Shown here piece by piece: positions 1 through 6,758 of a stretch of DNA of 35,845 bases. The notes beneath the pieces are model-generated. The model saw nothing but the letters and a program-made list of their open reading frames with translations. It was not told the DNA's origin and made no database searches. The position numbers and the translations under genes were made by a program. This DNA comes from Anaerolineaceae bacterium (GTDB lineage Bacteria > Chloroflexota > Anaerolineae > Anaerolineales > Anaerolineaceae). The stretch is taken from positions 1-35,845 of the forward strand of contig DMDF01000069.1 in assembly GCA_003446605.1 (NCBI GenBank). Reading direction: 5' to 3'. The number at the start of each line of letters is the position of its first letter. The stretch's first letter is position 1.

Positions 1-2
1 AA

Positions 3-71
3 CACCAGAACAACCTGGTAAGAGTCAGCATTGAAACAGCCAAGATCCTGCATGAGCAAGGTCTGGATTAG
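3..71 (+). CDS. C-terminal tail of a nucleoside phosphorylase paralogue (partial)
   Basis: An open frame enters from the left edge and ends at TAG 69-71, giving 22 residues. Its end (VSIETAKILHEQGLD) parallels the last residues of the following gene (ISLETAVKLHELDHGE), so I infer a tandem paralogue of the purine/uridine phosphorylase family. The next start codon lies 23 bases after the stop, which suggests co-transcription. Only the tail is visible, so substrate cannot be judged. The similarity is short and the call is moderate. Confidence 0.5.
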   Translation, partial: HQNNLVRVSIETAKILHEQGLD

Positions 72-94
72 GTTAAAGGTAGATGGAGTAGAAC

Positions 95-844
95 ATGGAA
101 AAACAACACCACATTCAATTATCCCCCGCTGACATTGGCGAGACCGTCTTTCTGCCCGGCGACGTCAGCCGAGCCAAGGTGATCGCCGATCATTTCGACA
201 GCGCAGAACTGGTAGCATCCAACCGCCAGTACAATACCTTCAGCGGTATGTATAAGGGCATCAAGGTCAGCGTGACCTCCACCGGCATCGGCGGAGCAGC
301 GGCTGCCATCGCCATCGAAGAGCTGGTCAAGATCGGTACCAAGAACCTGATCCGCATCGGCACGGGCGGCATGATGCAGACCTGGCTGCCAGTACCCGGT
401 ATTTTAGTGATCACGGGCGCGGTCAGCGGAGACGGGCTAACACGCGAATATTTCCCGGCGGGCTTCCCAGCAGTGGCAGATTTCTATATGGTGGAAGCCA
501 TGCTGGCATCCGCCAAAGACCTAAGCATCGAGGTGCACGAAGGCTACGAATGGTCGCATGATGCCTTTTACGCCGGTTCGGTGTTCTCGAACCTGGATAT
601 TTTGGAGATCGAAAAACCATGGATCGATGCGGGCGTGCTGATCGCCTCGCAGGAAGCTTCCACCGTGCTCAGCCTGGCAATGGCGCGCAAAGTGCGCGGG
701 GGCGTCATCCTGGCTTCCGCAGGCTGCCACCAGCACCCCGAGAAATCCGCCACGGAGGAGCAAATGGTGAAAGCCATCTCGGATGCGACCAAAATTTCGC
801 TGGAGACGGCTGTGAAACTGCACGAGCTGGATCACGGAGAATAG
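95..844 (+). CDS. udp: Uridine-phosphorylase-like nucleoside phosphorylase
   Basis: A cytosolic enzyme that splits a nucleoside with phosphate into base and (deoxy)ribose 1-phosphate, which phosphopentomutase (23468-24649) can then use. The 249-residue length fits the NP-I hexamer family. Visible motifs are PGD at residues 21-23 (phosphate site), RIGTGG at 87-92, FPAVADF at 124-130 and DAFYAG at 156-161. The last two resemble uridine phosphorylases more than purine enzymes. The usual ribose-binding EME triad appears as SQE at 185-187: the last Glu is kept and the first Glu is replaced, so specificity may differ from E. coli Udp. The ATG at 95 follows a purine-rich stretch (GATGGAG). A strong terminator follows the gene. 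Base composition is visibly richer in G+C than the hydrogenase region. Family is confident; exact substrate is inferred. Confidence 0.85.
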   Translation: MEKQHHIQLSPADIGETVFLPGDVSRAKVIADHFDSAELVASNRQYNTFSGMYKGIKVSVTSTGIGGAAAAIAIEELVKIGTKNLIRIGTGGMMQTWLPVPGILVITGAVSGDGLTREYFPAGFPAVADFYMVEAMLASAKDLSIEVHEGYEWSHDAFYAGSVFSNLDILEIEKPWIDAGVLIASQEASTVLSLAMARKVRGGVILASAGCHQHPEKSATEEQMVKAISDATKISLETAVKLHELDHGE

Positions 845-862
845 TATTTAATAAAATTCCTG

Positions 863-1420
863 TTATTTACTGAACCCTTCCTGTCCTCCCCTTTTCAAGG
901 GGAGGATTTTTTTTACATAATGACTCCCCAATGTGAATATTCCATATCCCAGTAAAAAACCCAGCGCATGCCAGATGACATCGTTGACATCCACCGTATG
1001 ATAATACCCACCCACGATGAGCTTAACGATAAGCTGCATACCTTCAAGCAGCAAACCCAACCCCAGCCCTACCAGCAGGGCATGTTTGAAATCCTTACGG
1101 TTGAGATAGGTTATTCCTACCCCAAAGGGAATTGTGAGCAGGATATTGCCGATGATATCGAGCCACTGTAAACGACGCATATTCGCACCGGGATACGCCG
1201 CAGAACTGATCGGAGTGTCAAAATGAAAGGGCACCCAGTTAACCTGGCGCAAAGTACGCAGGATATCCGTTGTGTTCAGGTTAGCGGGCCAATCGTCAGA
1301 GATCAGAATAGGAAAAAAGAGCGCATCTACGACTGCCAGCACGTAAAACCCAAAGAGGGTGACCACCAGTACGTAGCGCCATCCACGCTGGCGATGACGA
1401 TACAACACTATAATCAGCAC
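863..1420 (-). CDS. VanZ-like family membrane protein
   Basis: An integral membrane protein of the VanZ-like family. VanZ itself is linked to teicoplanin resistance, but most family members have no known role. Seen here: a membrane segment near the N-terminus, a VanZ-type central helix with NILLTIPFG, then E-x-x-Q (LLEGMQL), a DVNDVIWHALG motif and a last helix with LGYGIF. The GTG at 1420 is the first standard start in frame but has no ribosome site and cuts the first helix in half. A perfect AGGAGG lies at 1474-1479, and the frame is open up to it with only an ATC (1466-1468) at proper spacing. The true product is therefore probably about 16 residues longer. The last residues (LPLKRGGQ) are encoded by the opposite strand's terminator hairpin. 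Confidence 0.75.
   Translation of the reverse strand: MLIIVLYRHRQRGWRYVLVVTLFGFYVLAVVDALFFPILISDDWPANLNTTDILRTLRQVNWVPFHFDTPISSAAYPGANMRRLQWLDIIGNILLTIPFGVGITYLNRKDFKHALLVGLGLGLLLEGMQLIVKLIVGGYYHTVDVNDVIWHALGFLLGYGIFTLGSHYVKKILPLKRGGQEGFSK
884..914 (+). terminator. Rho-independent terminator of the nucleoside phosphorylase genes
   Basis: A perfect 8-bp stem, TCCTCCCC (884-891) with GGGGAGGA (899-906), has a 7-base loop and is followed by eight T (907-914). It ends plus-strand transcription 40 bases after the stop codon. The same bases encode the C-terminus of the convergent VanZ-like gene. In the minus direction there is no T run after the stem. Confidence 0.92.
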
Positions 1421-1478
1421 AAGCAGACCGAGCAGAAAGGGGAAGGGGTAAAAATCAAAACTCTTGATAAGAGCCTCC

Positions 1479-1565
1479 TGTGAGAAGCAATATCATTTAG
1501 CATTATTATACACATGGGATGGTGGCTGTTCCATTGACATCTTCACCAAGCACGTGTGAGAAGCA
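1479..1565. repeat. Direct repeat TGTGAGAAGCA, two copies 76 bases apart
   Basis: The 11-mer TGTGAGAAGCA occurs at 1479-1489 and 1555-1565, both followed by a nearly identical A/G-TAT. The copies flank the putative VanZ promoter. They could be a regulator-binding pair or remains of a small duplication. No mobile element lies between them. Confidence 0.5.
1505..1533 (-). promoter_or_regulatory. Putative promoter of the VanZ-like gene
   Basis: Read on the minus strand: a perfect -10 TATAAT (1505-1510), a 17-base spacer and a weak -35 TGGAAC (1528-1533). The predicted start near 1498 leaves a short leader carrying AGGAGG at 1474-1479. This separates the VanZ-like gene from the hydrogenase operon, which ends at 1584 with no obvious terminator. 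Confidence 0.45.
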
Positions 1566-1583
1566 GTATTAATATCCGAGCAT

Positions 1584-1958
1584 CTATTCTTCTGGCACAC
1601 GCTCAACCAGCGTGACGATAAAGTGAGCGCGATTGGAAGAGGGCTCATCATATTCGTTATCCAGGAATATCGCATCGAATCGACAGCTTAACTCACATTG
1701 ACCACAATAGGTACAACGGTCTCGATAATGGATCAGACGAAAGCTGTTCTTGGATTCTTTTTCCAATTCCAATGCCTGCGCGGGGCAATCACGCACGCAC
1801 AAGCTGCAACCCACACAATTTTGCGCCTTGATGCGCACACTCCCCCGAAAGCGATCAGCAACCTCCAGTGTAATAGACGGGTAATTAACGGTATCTGGCT
1901 TTGAAAAAAAAGCACGAACAATATTGGGTAAAAGGTAGAAGTATGAACGCAATTTCAT
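1584..1958 (-). CDS. Hydrogenase 2x[4Fe-4S] ferredoxin-like subunit (MbhN/NuoI/EchF-like)
   Basis: Electron-entry subunit of the hydrogenase. It passes electrons through two [4Fe-4S] clusters from an external donor, probably reduced ferredoxin, to the small subunit. The 124-residue protein has two classical motifs: CVGCSLCVRDCP (Cys 48, 51, 54, 58) and CTYCGQCELSC (Cys 82, 85, 88, 92). It is shorter than NuoI and close to the group 4 hydrogenase homologues. The start at 1958 lies 7 bases after the NuoH-like stop, with a poor ribosome site, so translational coupling is likely. It is the last gene of the operon, the same position as mbhN after mbhM in Pyrococcus. No separate donor (formate dehydrogenase or CO dehydrogenase) is encoded nearby. 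Confidence 0.88.
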   Translation of the reverse strand: MKLRSYFYLLPNIVRAFFSKPDTVNYPSITLEVADRFRGSVRIKAQNCVGCSLCVRDCPAQALELEKESKNSFRLIHYRDRCTYCGQCELSCRFDAIFLDNEYDEPSSNRAHFIVTLVERVPEE

Positions 1959-1965
1959 GGTGTTT

Positions 1966-2892
1966 TCATTTCAACACTAAAAAGAGATTATGGATGAGCG
2001 CAAGAGGAATCAGCGCATACCAATTAAGGCGAATCAATTGATCAATACGAAAACGCGCATAAATGGCACTGATGGCAGAAAGCAAACACTGTAACAGGAT
2101 TAGCAGCAGGTAGAAGGTGAAGAATCCACCGACGGTTCCCATTTGCCAGTATCCCCCAAAATAAGTATGGACAAGGAAAGACAGACCGACCACAGTCTGC
2201 AGTTGATTGGTTAGCTGCCAAAGCCCCAGTTTTTTTCCACTGAATTCGGTCAATGGTCCCGCTACCATCTCTGATTTGGCTTTGGGGATATCGTACGGAT
2301 CCCGCTTCAGTTTTCCAATCAAGCCGGACACGGTCAGGAAAAATCCCAATAATTGCGGGAGGAAGTACGAACCAGATGTCAACTGAGCACTCCGGATTCC
2401 CGCCAGCGACCATGATCCGCTGGTGATCACCGTCCCACTGATCGCCAACAGGAAAAGCACTTCATAGGAAAAATACTGCAACAGAGATCGATTCCCCCCT
2501 AAGATTGAATATACCCCACTAGTAATCCACCCAGCCAGAAAATATAAGAGAGATGGCATACTCAATAGGAAAATAACAACGATGATATCTCCCTCAAATG
2601 ATTGGGTGGTCGGCACGGCGAATGGCAGATAAAAACTTGCAGTCATCACAAAAGCGAAAGAAACTAAAGGCAGCAGTGTAGCAAATACCTCATTGGTACC
2701 CACCGGTAGAATATCTTCCTTGGAAAATAGTTTTATCAAATCAGCCACAGGTTGGTACCACGGCGGACCAATTCTCCCCTGGAAGCGAGCGATCAGTTTT
2801 CGATCAAGCCAGTGGAAAAAGAGCGCAGTAAACAGTACGAACGCAAATCCCGGAAATATCAATATTTCAAACAACATATGCAGTATGTTCAT
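1966..2892 (-). CDS. Hydrogenase membrane anchor subunit (MbhM/NuoH/HycD-like)
   Basis: The membrane subunit that docks the catalytic arm onto the ion-pumping arm. Its 308 residues hold about eight hydrophobic helices. The family hallmark after helix 1 is present as LDRKLIARFQGRIGPPWYQP around residues 29-48. The second cytosolic loop, DIPKAKSEMVAGPLTEFSG, corresponds to the acidic NuoH loop, with one Glu changed to Lys (KSE for ESE). The ribosome site AGGAG sits about 12 bases before the ATG. Between them lies a minimal reading frame ATG-ATA-TCT-TAG that ends on the true start (TAGATG), which may tune initiation. The gene is 19 bases downstream of the large-subunit gene. Confidence 0.9.
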   Translation of the reverse strand: MNILHMLFEILIFPGFAFVLFTALFFHWLDRKLIARFQGRIGPPWYQPVADLIKLFSKEDILPVGTNEVFATLLPLVSFAFVMTASFYLPFAVPTTQSFEGDIIVVIFLLSMPSLLYFLAGWITSGVYSILGGNRSLLQYFSYEVLFLLAISGTVITSGSWSLAGIRSAQLTSGSYFLPQLLGFFLTVSGLIGKLKRDPYDIPKAKSEMVAGPLTEFSGKKLGLWQLTNQLQTVVGLSFLVHTYFGGYWQMGTVGGFFTFYLLLILLQCLLSAISAIYARFRIDQLIRLNWYALIPLALIHNLFLVLK

Positions 2893-2911
2893 CTAAGATA
2901 TCATCTCCTAA

Positions 2912-3994
2912 TCAGCGATCCGCACATGCAATACACAGGTCAACACCCGCAATGACCGCCGAAACGTCTGCCATTTGGACATCTTTTAATTGTTCGGGCA
3001 GAGTTATGAGATTGGTGAGGGTGGGTGTGCGTATCTTTAAACGTTCCGGTTGCTGGGATCCGTTGCTACGGAGGTAGTAGAACACTTCTCCACGAGGAGC
3101 TTCTGCGCGGCTGACCACTTCACCGGGGGGAACTTTGCGAGGAGCAGTGGTTGAAACCGGTCCTTTAGGGAGAGTACGAATAATTTGTTTCGCCAAACGG
3201 CTTGCCTGTAAAATTTCTCGCATTCGAATCATGGAACGAGCCCAAACATCTCCCTCGTTCATGACTGGAACCTCGATTTCCAATTCGTGATAAGCCGCAT
3301 AGGGGGCATCACGGCGCAGATCGATATCGAGCCCAGAAGCTCGCGCTACAGGACCCACAACGCAAAAACTCTTGACGTCTTCCAGGGTAAGTTTTCCAAT
3401 CCCACGTGTGCGGGCAGCGAAACTGCGATCACGTTCAATTGTTCCAATCAATTCTTCTACGCGACCGTTGAGGTCATTCAATCCACTCTCCAGCATGGTA
3501 AGGCGATCGGCATCCAAATCGATGCGAACACCCCCGATAATATTTACAGCATGAGAAACCCTTCCTCCCGAAATCTCCTCCATCATCTTGAGCACAATTT
3601 CGCGATCACGCCATGAGTACATAAAGATGGTATCTAAACCAATGTTTTTAGCCAGCACTCCTAACCACAGCAGATGGCTATGGATCCTTTCCAGTTCACA
3701 TAAGAGCGTCCGTATATACAATCCGCGGCGAGGCACATCTAACCCCAGCAAGGTTTCGATTGCCTGGCAATAAGTGGTGGTATGGATATGGGAACAGATC
3801 CCACAGATGCGTTCAATGAGATAGACATTTTGAACATAGGTGCGTTGCTGGGCAAGTTTCTCAATTCCGCGATGCACGTATCCCAAACGCAACGAGCTAT
3901 TCACCACCCGCTCTCCATCCAATGAGATCAGGAACGATATAGGTTCTTTTAATAAGGGATGTTGTGGTCCGATCGGCACTACTATCCTGGTCAA
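2912..3994 (-). CDS. [NiFe] hydrogenase large (catalytic) subunit, group 4 (MbhL/EchE/NuoD-like)
   Basis: Carries the Ni-Fe centre that reduces protons to H2 or the reverse. The 360-residue protein keeps both nickel-binding pairs: RICGICSHIH with Cys64/Cys67, and DLCIACADR with Cys354/Cys357. Complex I NuoD and the Ehr relatives lack these cysteines, so this is a true hydrogenase. Two oddities: the usual D-P-C is D-L-C, and the protein ends on the Arg of the last motif, leaving no C-terminal extension for a maturation protease. Some group 4 enzymes are known to lack it. The start codon is TTG at 3994, supported by AAAGGAGG six bases upstream and overlapping the preceding stop (TTGA), which gives translational coupling. 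The hyp genes needed for Ni-Fe assembly are not in the window. Confidence 0.92.
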   Translation of the reverse strand: MTRIVVPIGPQHPLLKEPISFLISLDGERVVNSSLRLGYVHRGIEKLAQQRTYVQNVYLIERICGICSHIHTTTYCQAIETLLGLDVPRRGLYIRTLLCELERIHSHLLWLGVLAKNIGLDTIFMYSWRDREIVLKMMEEISGGRVSHAVNIIGGVRIDLDADRLTMLESGLNDLNGRVEELIGTIERDRSFAARTRGIGKLTLEDVKSFCVVGPVARASGLDIDLRRDAPYAAYHELEIEVPVMNEGDVWARSMIRMREILQASRLAKQIIRTLPKGPVSTTAPRKVPPGEVVSRAEAPRGEVFYYLRSNGSQQPERLKIRTPTLTNLITLPEQLKDVQMADVSAVIAGVDLCIACADR

Positions 3995-4473
3995 GATAAT
4001 CCTCCTTTTAATTTTTTAGATCGATCCTCTCCAGCTGCGGAGGAATTTGAGTGTTCATCTTTGCGCATTGGGTAACCACCCTTCCAATTATCCGGTAGTA
4101 AAAGAGGTTGCGGATTTGGCAATCCCTGGAATTCAATTCCATACATTTCCTGAACTTCACGTTCATAGTATTCAGCGCCGGGGATCAGTGGGCAGATGCT
4201 TGGAACACGAAGATCATCTGGTTCAAGCTCTATCCGCAAGGTAAGGTTACCAAAGCACCAAAAATGATACAACAGGATGAAGCGCTCATCCTGCAGACAG
4301 GTGATGGTTGAAAGATGCCATACACCATATTCCCCTAACTTTGCAACCACCGATAGTAGTTGCGTGGGGAGTATCTGAAGCACATGTTCTTCGGTTGGAA
4401 TTCCCAGCATCGTGGTTGGACTATCCAAACCCAAAGCGTCAATCAATTTTTTTAGAATGTTTTCCATCTTCAC
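3991..4473 (-). CDS. Hydrogenase 30-kDa-type subunit (MbhK/NuoC/EchD-like)
   Basis: A small soluble subunit bound beside the large subunit in the catalytic arm, with a structural role and no cofactor. Its 160 residues end with the NuoC signature: YEREVQEMYGIEF around residue 103, then LPDNWKGGYPMRKD. The GTG at 4473 overlaps the NuoB-like stop codon and has GGAG eight bases upstream. An ATG two codons later (4467) is the alternative. The C-terminal 20 residues are polar (Ser/Lys/Glu rich) and unlike the compact NuoC core. The ribosome site of the next gene is embedded in this gene's last codons. Confidence 0.87.
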   Translation of the reverse strand: MKMENILKKLIDALGLDSPTTMLGIPTEEHVLQILPTQLLSVVAKLGEYGVWHLSTITCLQDERFILLYHFWCFGNLTLRIELEPDDLRVPSICPLIPGAEYYEREVQEMYGIEFQGLPNPQPLLLPDNWKGGYPMRKDEHSNSSAAGEDRSKKLKGGLS

Positions 4474-4910
4474 TGTATTGACTCCACCAATTTAATAATC
4501 CCATCAATAATGGTTTCGGGTCTGCATGGGCAACCTGGGACATACATATCCACTGGCAGCAGCTTATCAATTCCACCAAGAATGTTATAGGCTCCCGAAA
4601 AAACACCTCCCGAACAGCTGCAACTTCCAACAGCCAGCACCCATTTCGGTTCAGGAATTTGATCGTATATCCGTTTGAGACGTGGCCTGACTTGTTCAGT
4701 CACCGGACCAGTGCAAACAAGAATATCCGCATGGCGCGGGGAGGCTTCATTAAGAATTCCAAATCGTTCTATATCGTAGCTGGGCGTTAACAGACTGAGG
4801 AGTTCGATATCACAGCCATTACAACCGCCGCTGTTAAAATGTAAGATCCATGGCGATTTTTTACGCGCCCAAGTAAGAATATTGGGTAGTATTGCCTTAT
4901 TTTTTTCCAT
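4470..4910 (-). CDS. Hydrogenase small subunit (MbhJ/NuoB/EchC-like)
   Basis: Holds the [4Fe-4S] cluster next to the Ni-Fe site and hands electrons to the large subunit. The 146-residue protein shows the expected ligands: Cys30 and Cys33 in GGCNGCDIE, Cys97 in GSCSCSGG and Cys127 in VPGCPCRPE. The C-x2-C spacing in the first motif is hydrogenase-like. NuoB has an adjacent Cys pair there instead. No signal peptide is present, so the enzyme faces the cytoplasm. The ribosome site GGAGAGAG lies inside the last codons of the preceding gene, with a 14-base overlap. Confidence 0.92.
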   Translation of the reverse strand: MEKNKAILPNILTWARKKSPWILHFNSGGCNGCDIELLSLLTPSYDIERFGILNEASPRHADILVCTGPVTEQVRPRLKRIYDQIPEPKWVLAVGSCSCSGGVFSGAYNILGGIDKLLPVDMYVPGCPCRPETIIDGIIKLVESIQ

Positions 4911-5241
4911 CTCTCTCCATAAGAATGATCATGCTTACCCCTGCTCCGAGCAGATACAGAACAGGGATAAGTTTGTTGTCGGTATTCAGATCAATAGTGG
5001 AAATAACCAGAGCCACAATATGCAAGATGCTAAATAGCAGAGCTAGGCGAAAGAAGGCATGATAGTTCACCTCCACATGCGGCGCATCGATATCTTCTCC
5101 ACAGGAATAATGAAGGTGTTTGGCACGACTATATTCTCCTTTTGCAGAGATAGTATTTCCTATCCATAACAAAAGTCCACCCAGTAACATAGAAATAATT
5201 ATCAGTATGGGGGGTAAAAACCAAAATTCAGTATCGTTCAT
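4897..5241 (-). CDS. Hydrogenase membrane subunit (MbhI/NuoA-like)
   Basis: A small membrane subunit of about three helices that helps join the anchor to the pump arm. The start chosen, ATG 5241, gives 114 residues beginning MNDTEFWF, with GAGG five bases upstream. The ATG at 5244 overlaps the preceding stop (TGATG) and is the alternative. A longer open frame up to 5364 lies inside the upstream gene and is unlikely to be used. The loop after helix 1 carries HYSCGEDI, comparable to the Cys-Gly loop of NuoA. Two more hydrophobic helices follow, ending LMERDGKK. Family identity is weaker than for the Fe-S subunits, but position between the antiporter and small-subunit genes matches mbhI. Confidence 0.78.
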   Translation of the reverse strand: MNDTEFWFLPPILIIISMLLGGLLLWIGNTISAKGEYSRAKHLHYSCGEDIDAPHVEVNYHAFFRLALLFSILHIVALVISTIDLNTDNKLIPVLYLLGAGVSMIILMERDGKK

Positions 5242-5243
5242 CA

Positions 5244-6758
5244 TCACCTCATCAACATCAACAAAAATTGAGCTGCGGGTTGGGTCCCATCCATAATACT
5301 CTGGGGTTTTACAGTTATCAGAAGAATCAAAAATACGAGTACTGTTATGGGAATAAGCATCCAAATGGACACTTTCTGTTGGCTTGCTGAGCTCCGGTCT
5401 GTTCTATCTGTCGCAGGTTTAAAGAACAGATTGTGCAGCAATTTCAAATAATAACCCAAAGAAATAAGGCTACCGGCTAAAATTGCAATCGCACTGACCA
5501 GAGACCAACCTTCCATTTGCGTAAAAGCACTCGTAAGAAAGGTCCATTTCCCCATAAAACCTGGAAATGGTGGAATAGCCGCAAGACTAAGCACAGAAAT
5601 TCCAAACGCCAACGAGAGGAAGTATGTCAATCTGTCAGCCTGCTGCAAATCGATTATTTCCGTGGCATTGAAATAGTGATAATAAACGCCATTCACTAAA
5701 AATGCGAGGCTTTTCGCAATTGCATGCGCAATAATCAAGAAGAAACCGGACTGCAAAGCTAACGTTGATTGGGTCCGCAATCCGATTGCAAAACAAAGAC
5801 CAATATAGCCCATTTGCGCAATAGTTGAGTAACCTAATAAACGTTTAGTTTGGGTTTGCACCAAACCCATCAAATTCCCAACAAGGATATTAAGCAATGC
5901 AAGGCATATCAAAATATTACTCAGAATCAATCGATTCATCCCGAGTGTAAGGCAGACACGCAGCATGGTATAGAAAAAACCCTGTAGCAGGATGCCGGAA
6001 AGGATAGCGCTAATGCCGCTGGGAGCTTTTCCATGTGCATCCGGCAACCATGTATGTAAGGGTACAAACGCACTCTTCAAACTAAAAGAAGCCAGAATCA
6101 TTATCAACCCGATTTGAACCGGTAAATCATTGATATTTGCTATCTGTGATAAATTTACCGTTCCGGTCGCCTGAAATATCAGCGTTATTCCCATTAAAAG
6201 AACGATAGAGGCTACGCTACCCATCATCAAATACTTGAAACCAGCTTCAATTGCCATATCATCATTTCGTCTGAAAGCAACCAGAGTATATGCGCAAATG
6301 CTGGTCAATTCACAAAATAGATACATGGTCATTAAATTATTGGTAAAGAGCATGCCCATGAAGCCACACATCATCAGAATCAACAGGGGGTAGAAGGCAT
6401 GCTGACGACCATCGTTCTTGAGATATTCAGCGCTGTACAACGAGATCAGGAAAGCCAGCCCGCAAGCAACCATGCAAATCAAAACAGATCCGGGATCATT
6501 TGAATTGAACACTCCCGGAGCGATAACGCCTGTCAGGGTGTTTTCAAAGCTTGGGAAATGAATCTCAAGAAACTGCAGCAGTTGATCTTCACAAACAAAA
6601 TATACAAAAACGCACAAAAAGGATAAAGCGGTTATTAATGCCATAAAGACATTTCGAATGCGCAGAAAGCGCGCCATCAAGAAAACAAGAATCGCAATAA
6701 AACCCAAAAAAAAGAGGGGGATTTGCGGAAAAGCAAGCATATTTATTATCCTCACCAT
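5244..6758 (-). CDS. Antiporter-like ion-pump subunit 3 (MbhH/NuoN/MrpD-like)
   Basis: An ion-translocating membrane subunit of about 14 helices (504 residues). The key charges of the family are present: Glu150 in LFCELTSICAY and Lys228 in SFSLKSAFVPLH, followed by the classical WLPDAHGKAPS broken-helix segment. It sits closest to the MbhI-like gene, the position of mbhH, and is the best candidate for the ancestral antiporter subunit of this complex. ATG 6758 overlaps the upstream stop by seven bases, with a crowded purine-rich site. ATG 6740, with GAGG nine bases before it, is an equally good start and gives MLAFPQIP. Confidence 0.9.
   Translation of the reverse strand: MVRIINMLAFPQIPLFFLGFIAILVFLMARFLRIRNVFMALITALSFLCVFVYFVCEDQLLQFLEIHFPSFENTLTGVIAPGVFNSNDPGSVLICMVACGLAFLISLYSAEYLKNDGRQHAFYPLLILMMCGFMGMLFTNNLMTMYLFCELTSICAYTLVAFRRNDDMAIEAGFKYLMMGSVASIVLLMGITLIFQATGTVNLSQIANINDLPVQIGLIMILASFSLKSAFVPLHTWLPDAHGKAPSGISAILSGILLQGFFYTMLRVCLTLGMNRLILSNILICLALLNILVGNLMGLVQTQTKRLLGYSTIAQMGYIGLCFAIGLRTQSTLALQSGFFLIIAHAIAKSLAFLVNGVYYHYFNATEIIDLQQADRLTYFLSLAFGISVLSLAAIPPFPGFMGKWTFLTSAFTQMEGWSLVSAIAILAGSLISLGYYLKLLHNLFFKPATDRTDRSSASQQKVSIWMLIPITVLVFLILLITVKPQSIMDGTQPAAQFLLMLMR

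Noticed and set aside
5242..5364. N-terminal extension of the MbhI/NuoA-like gene by 41 codons.
   Set aside because: It lies inside the preceding antiporter gene in another frame. A good ribosome site and the family's usual length support the start at 5241.
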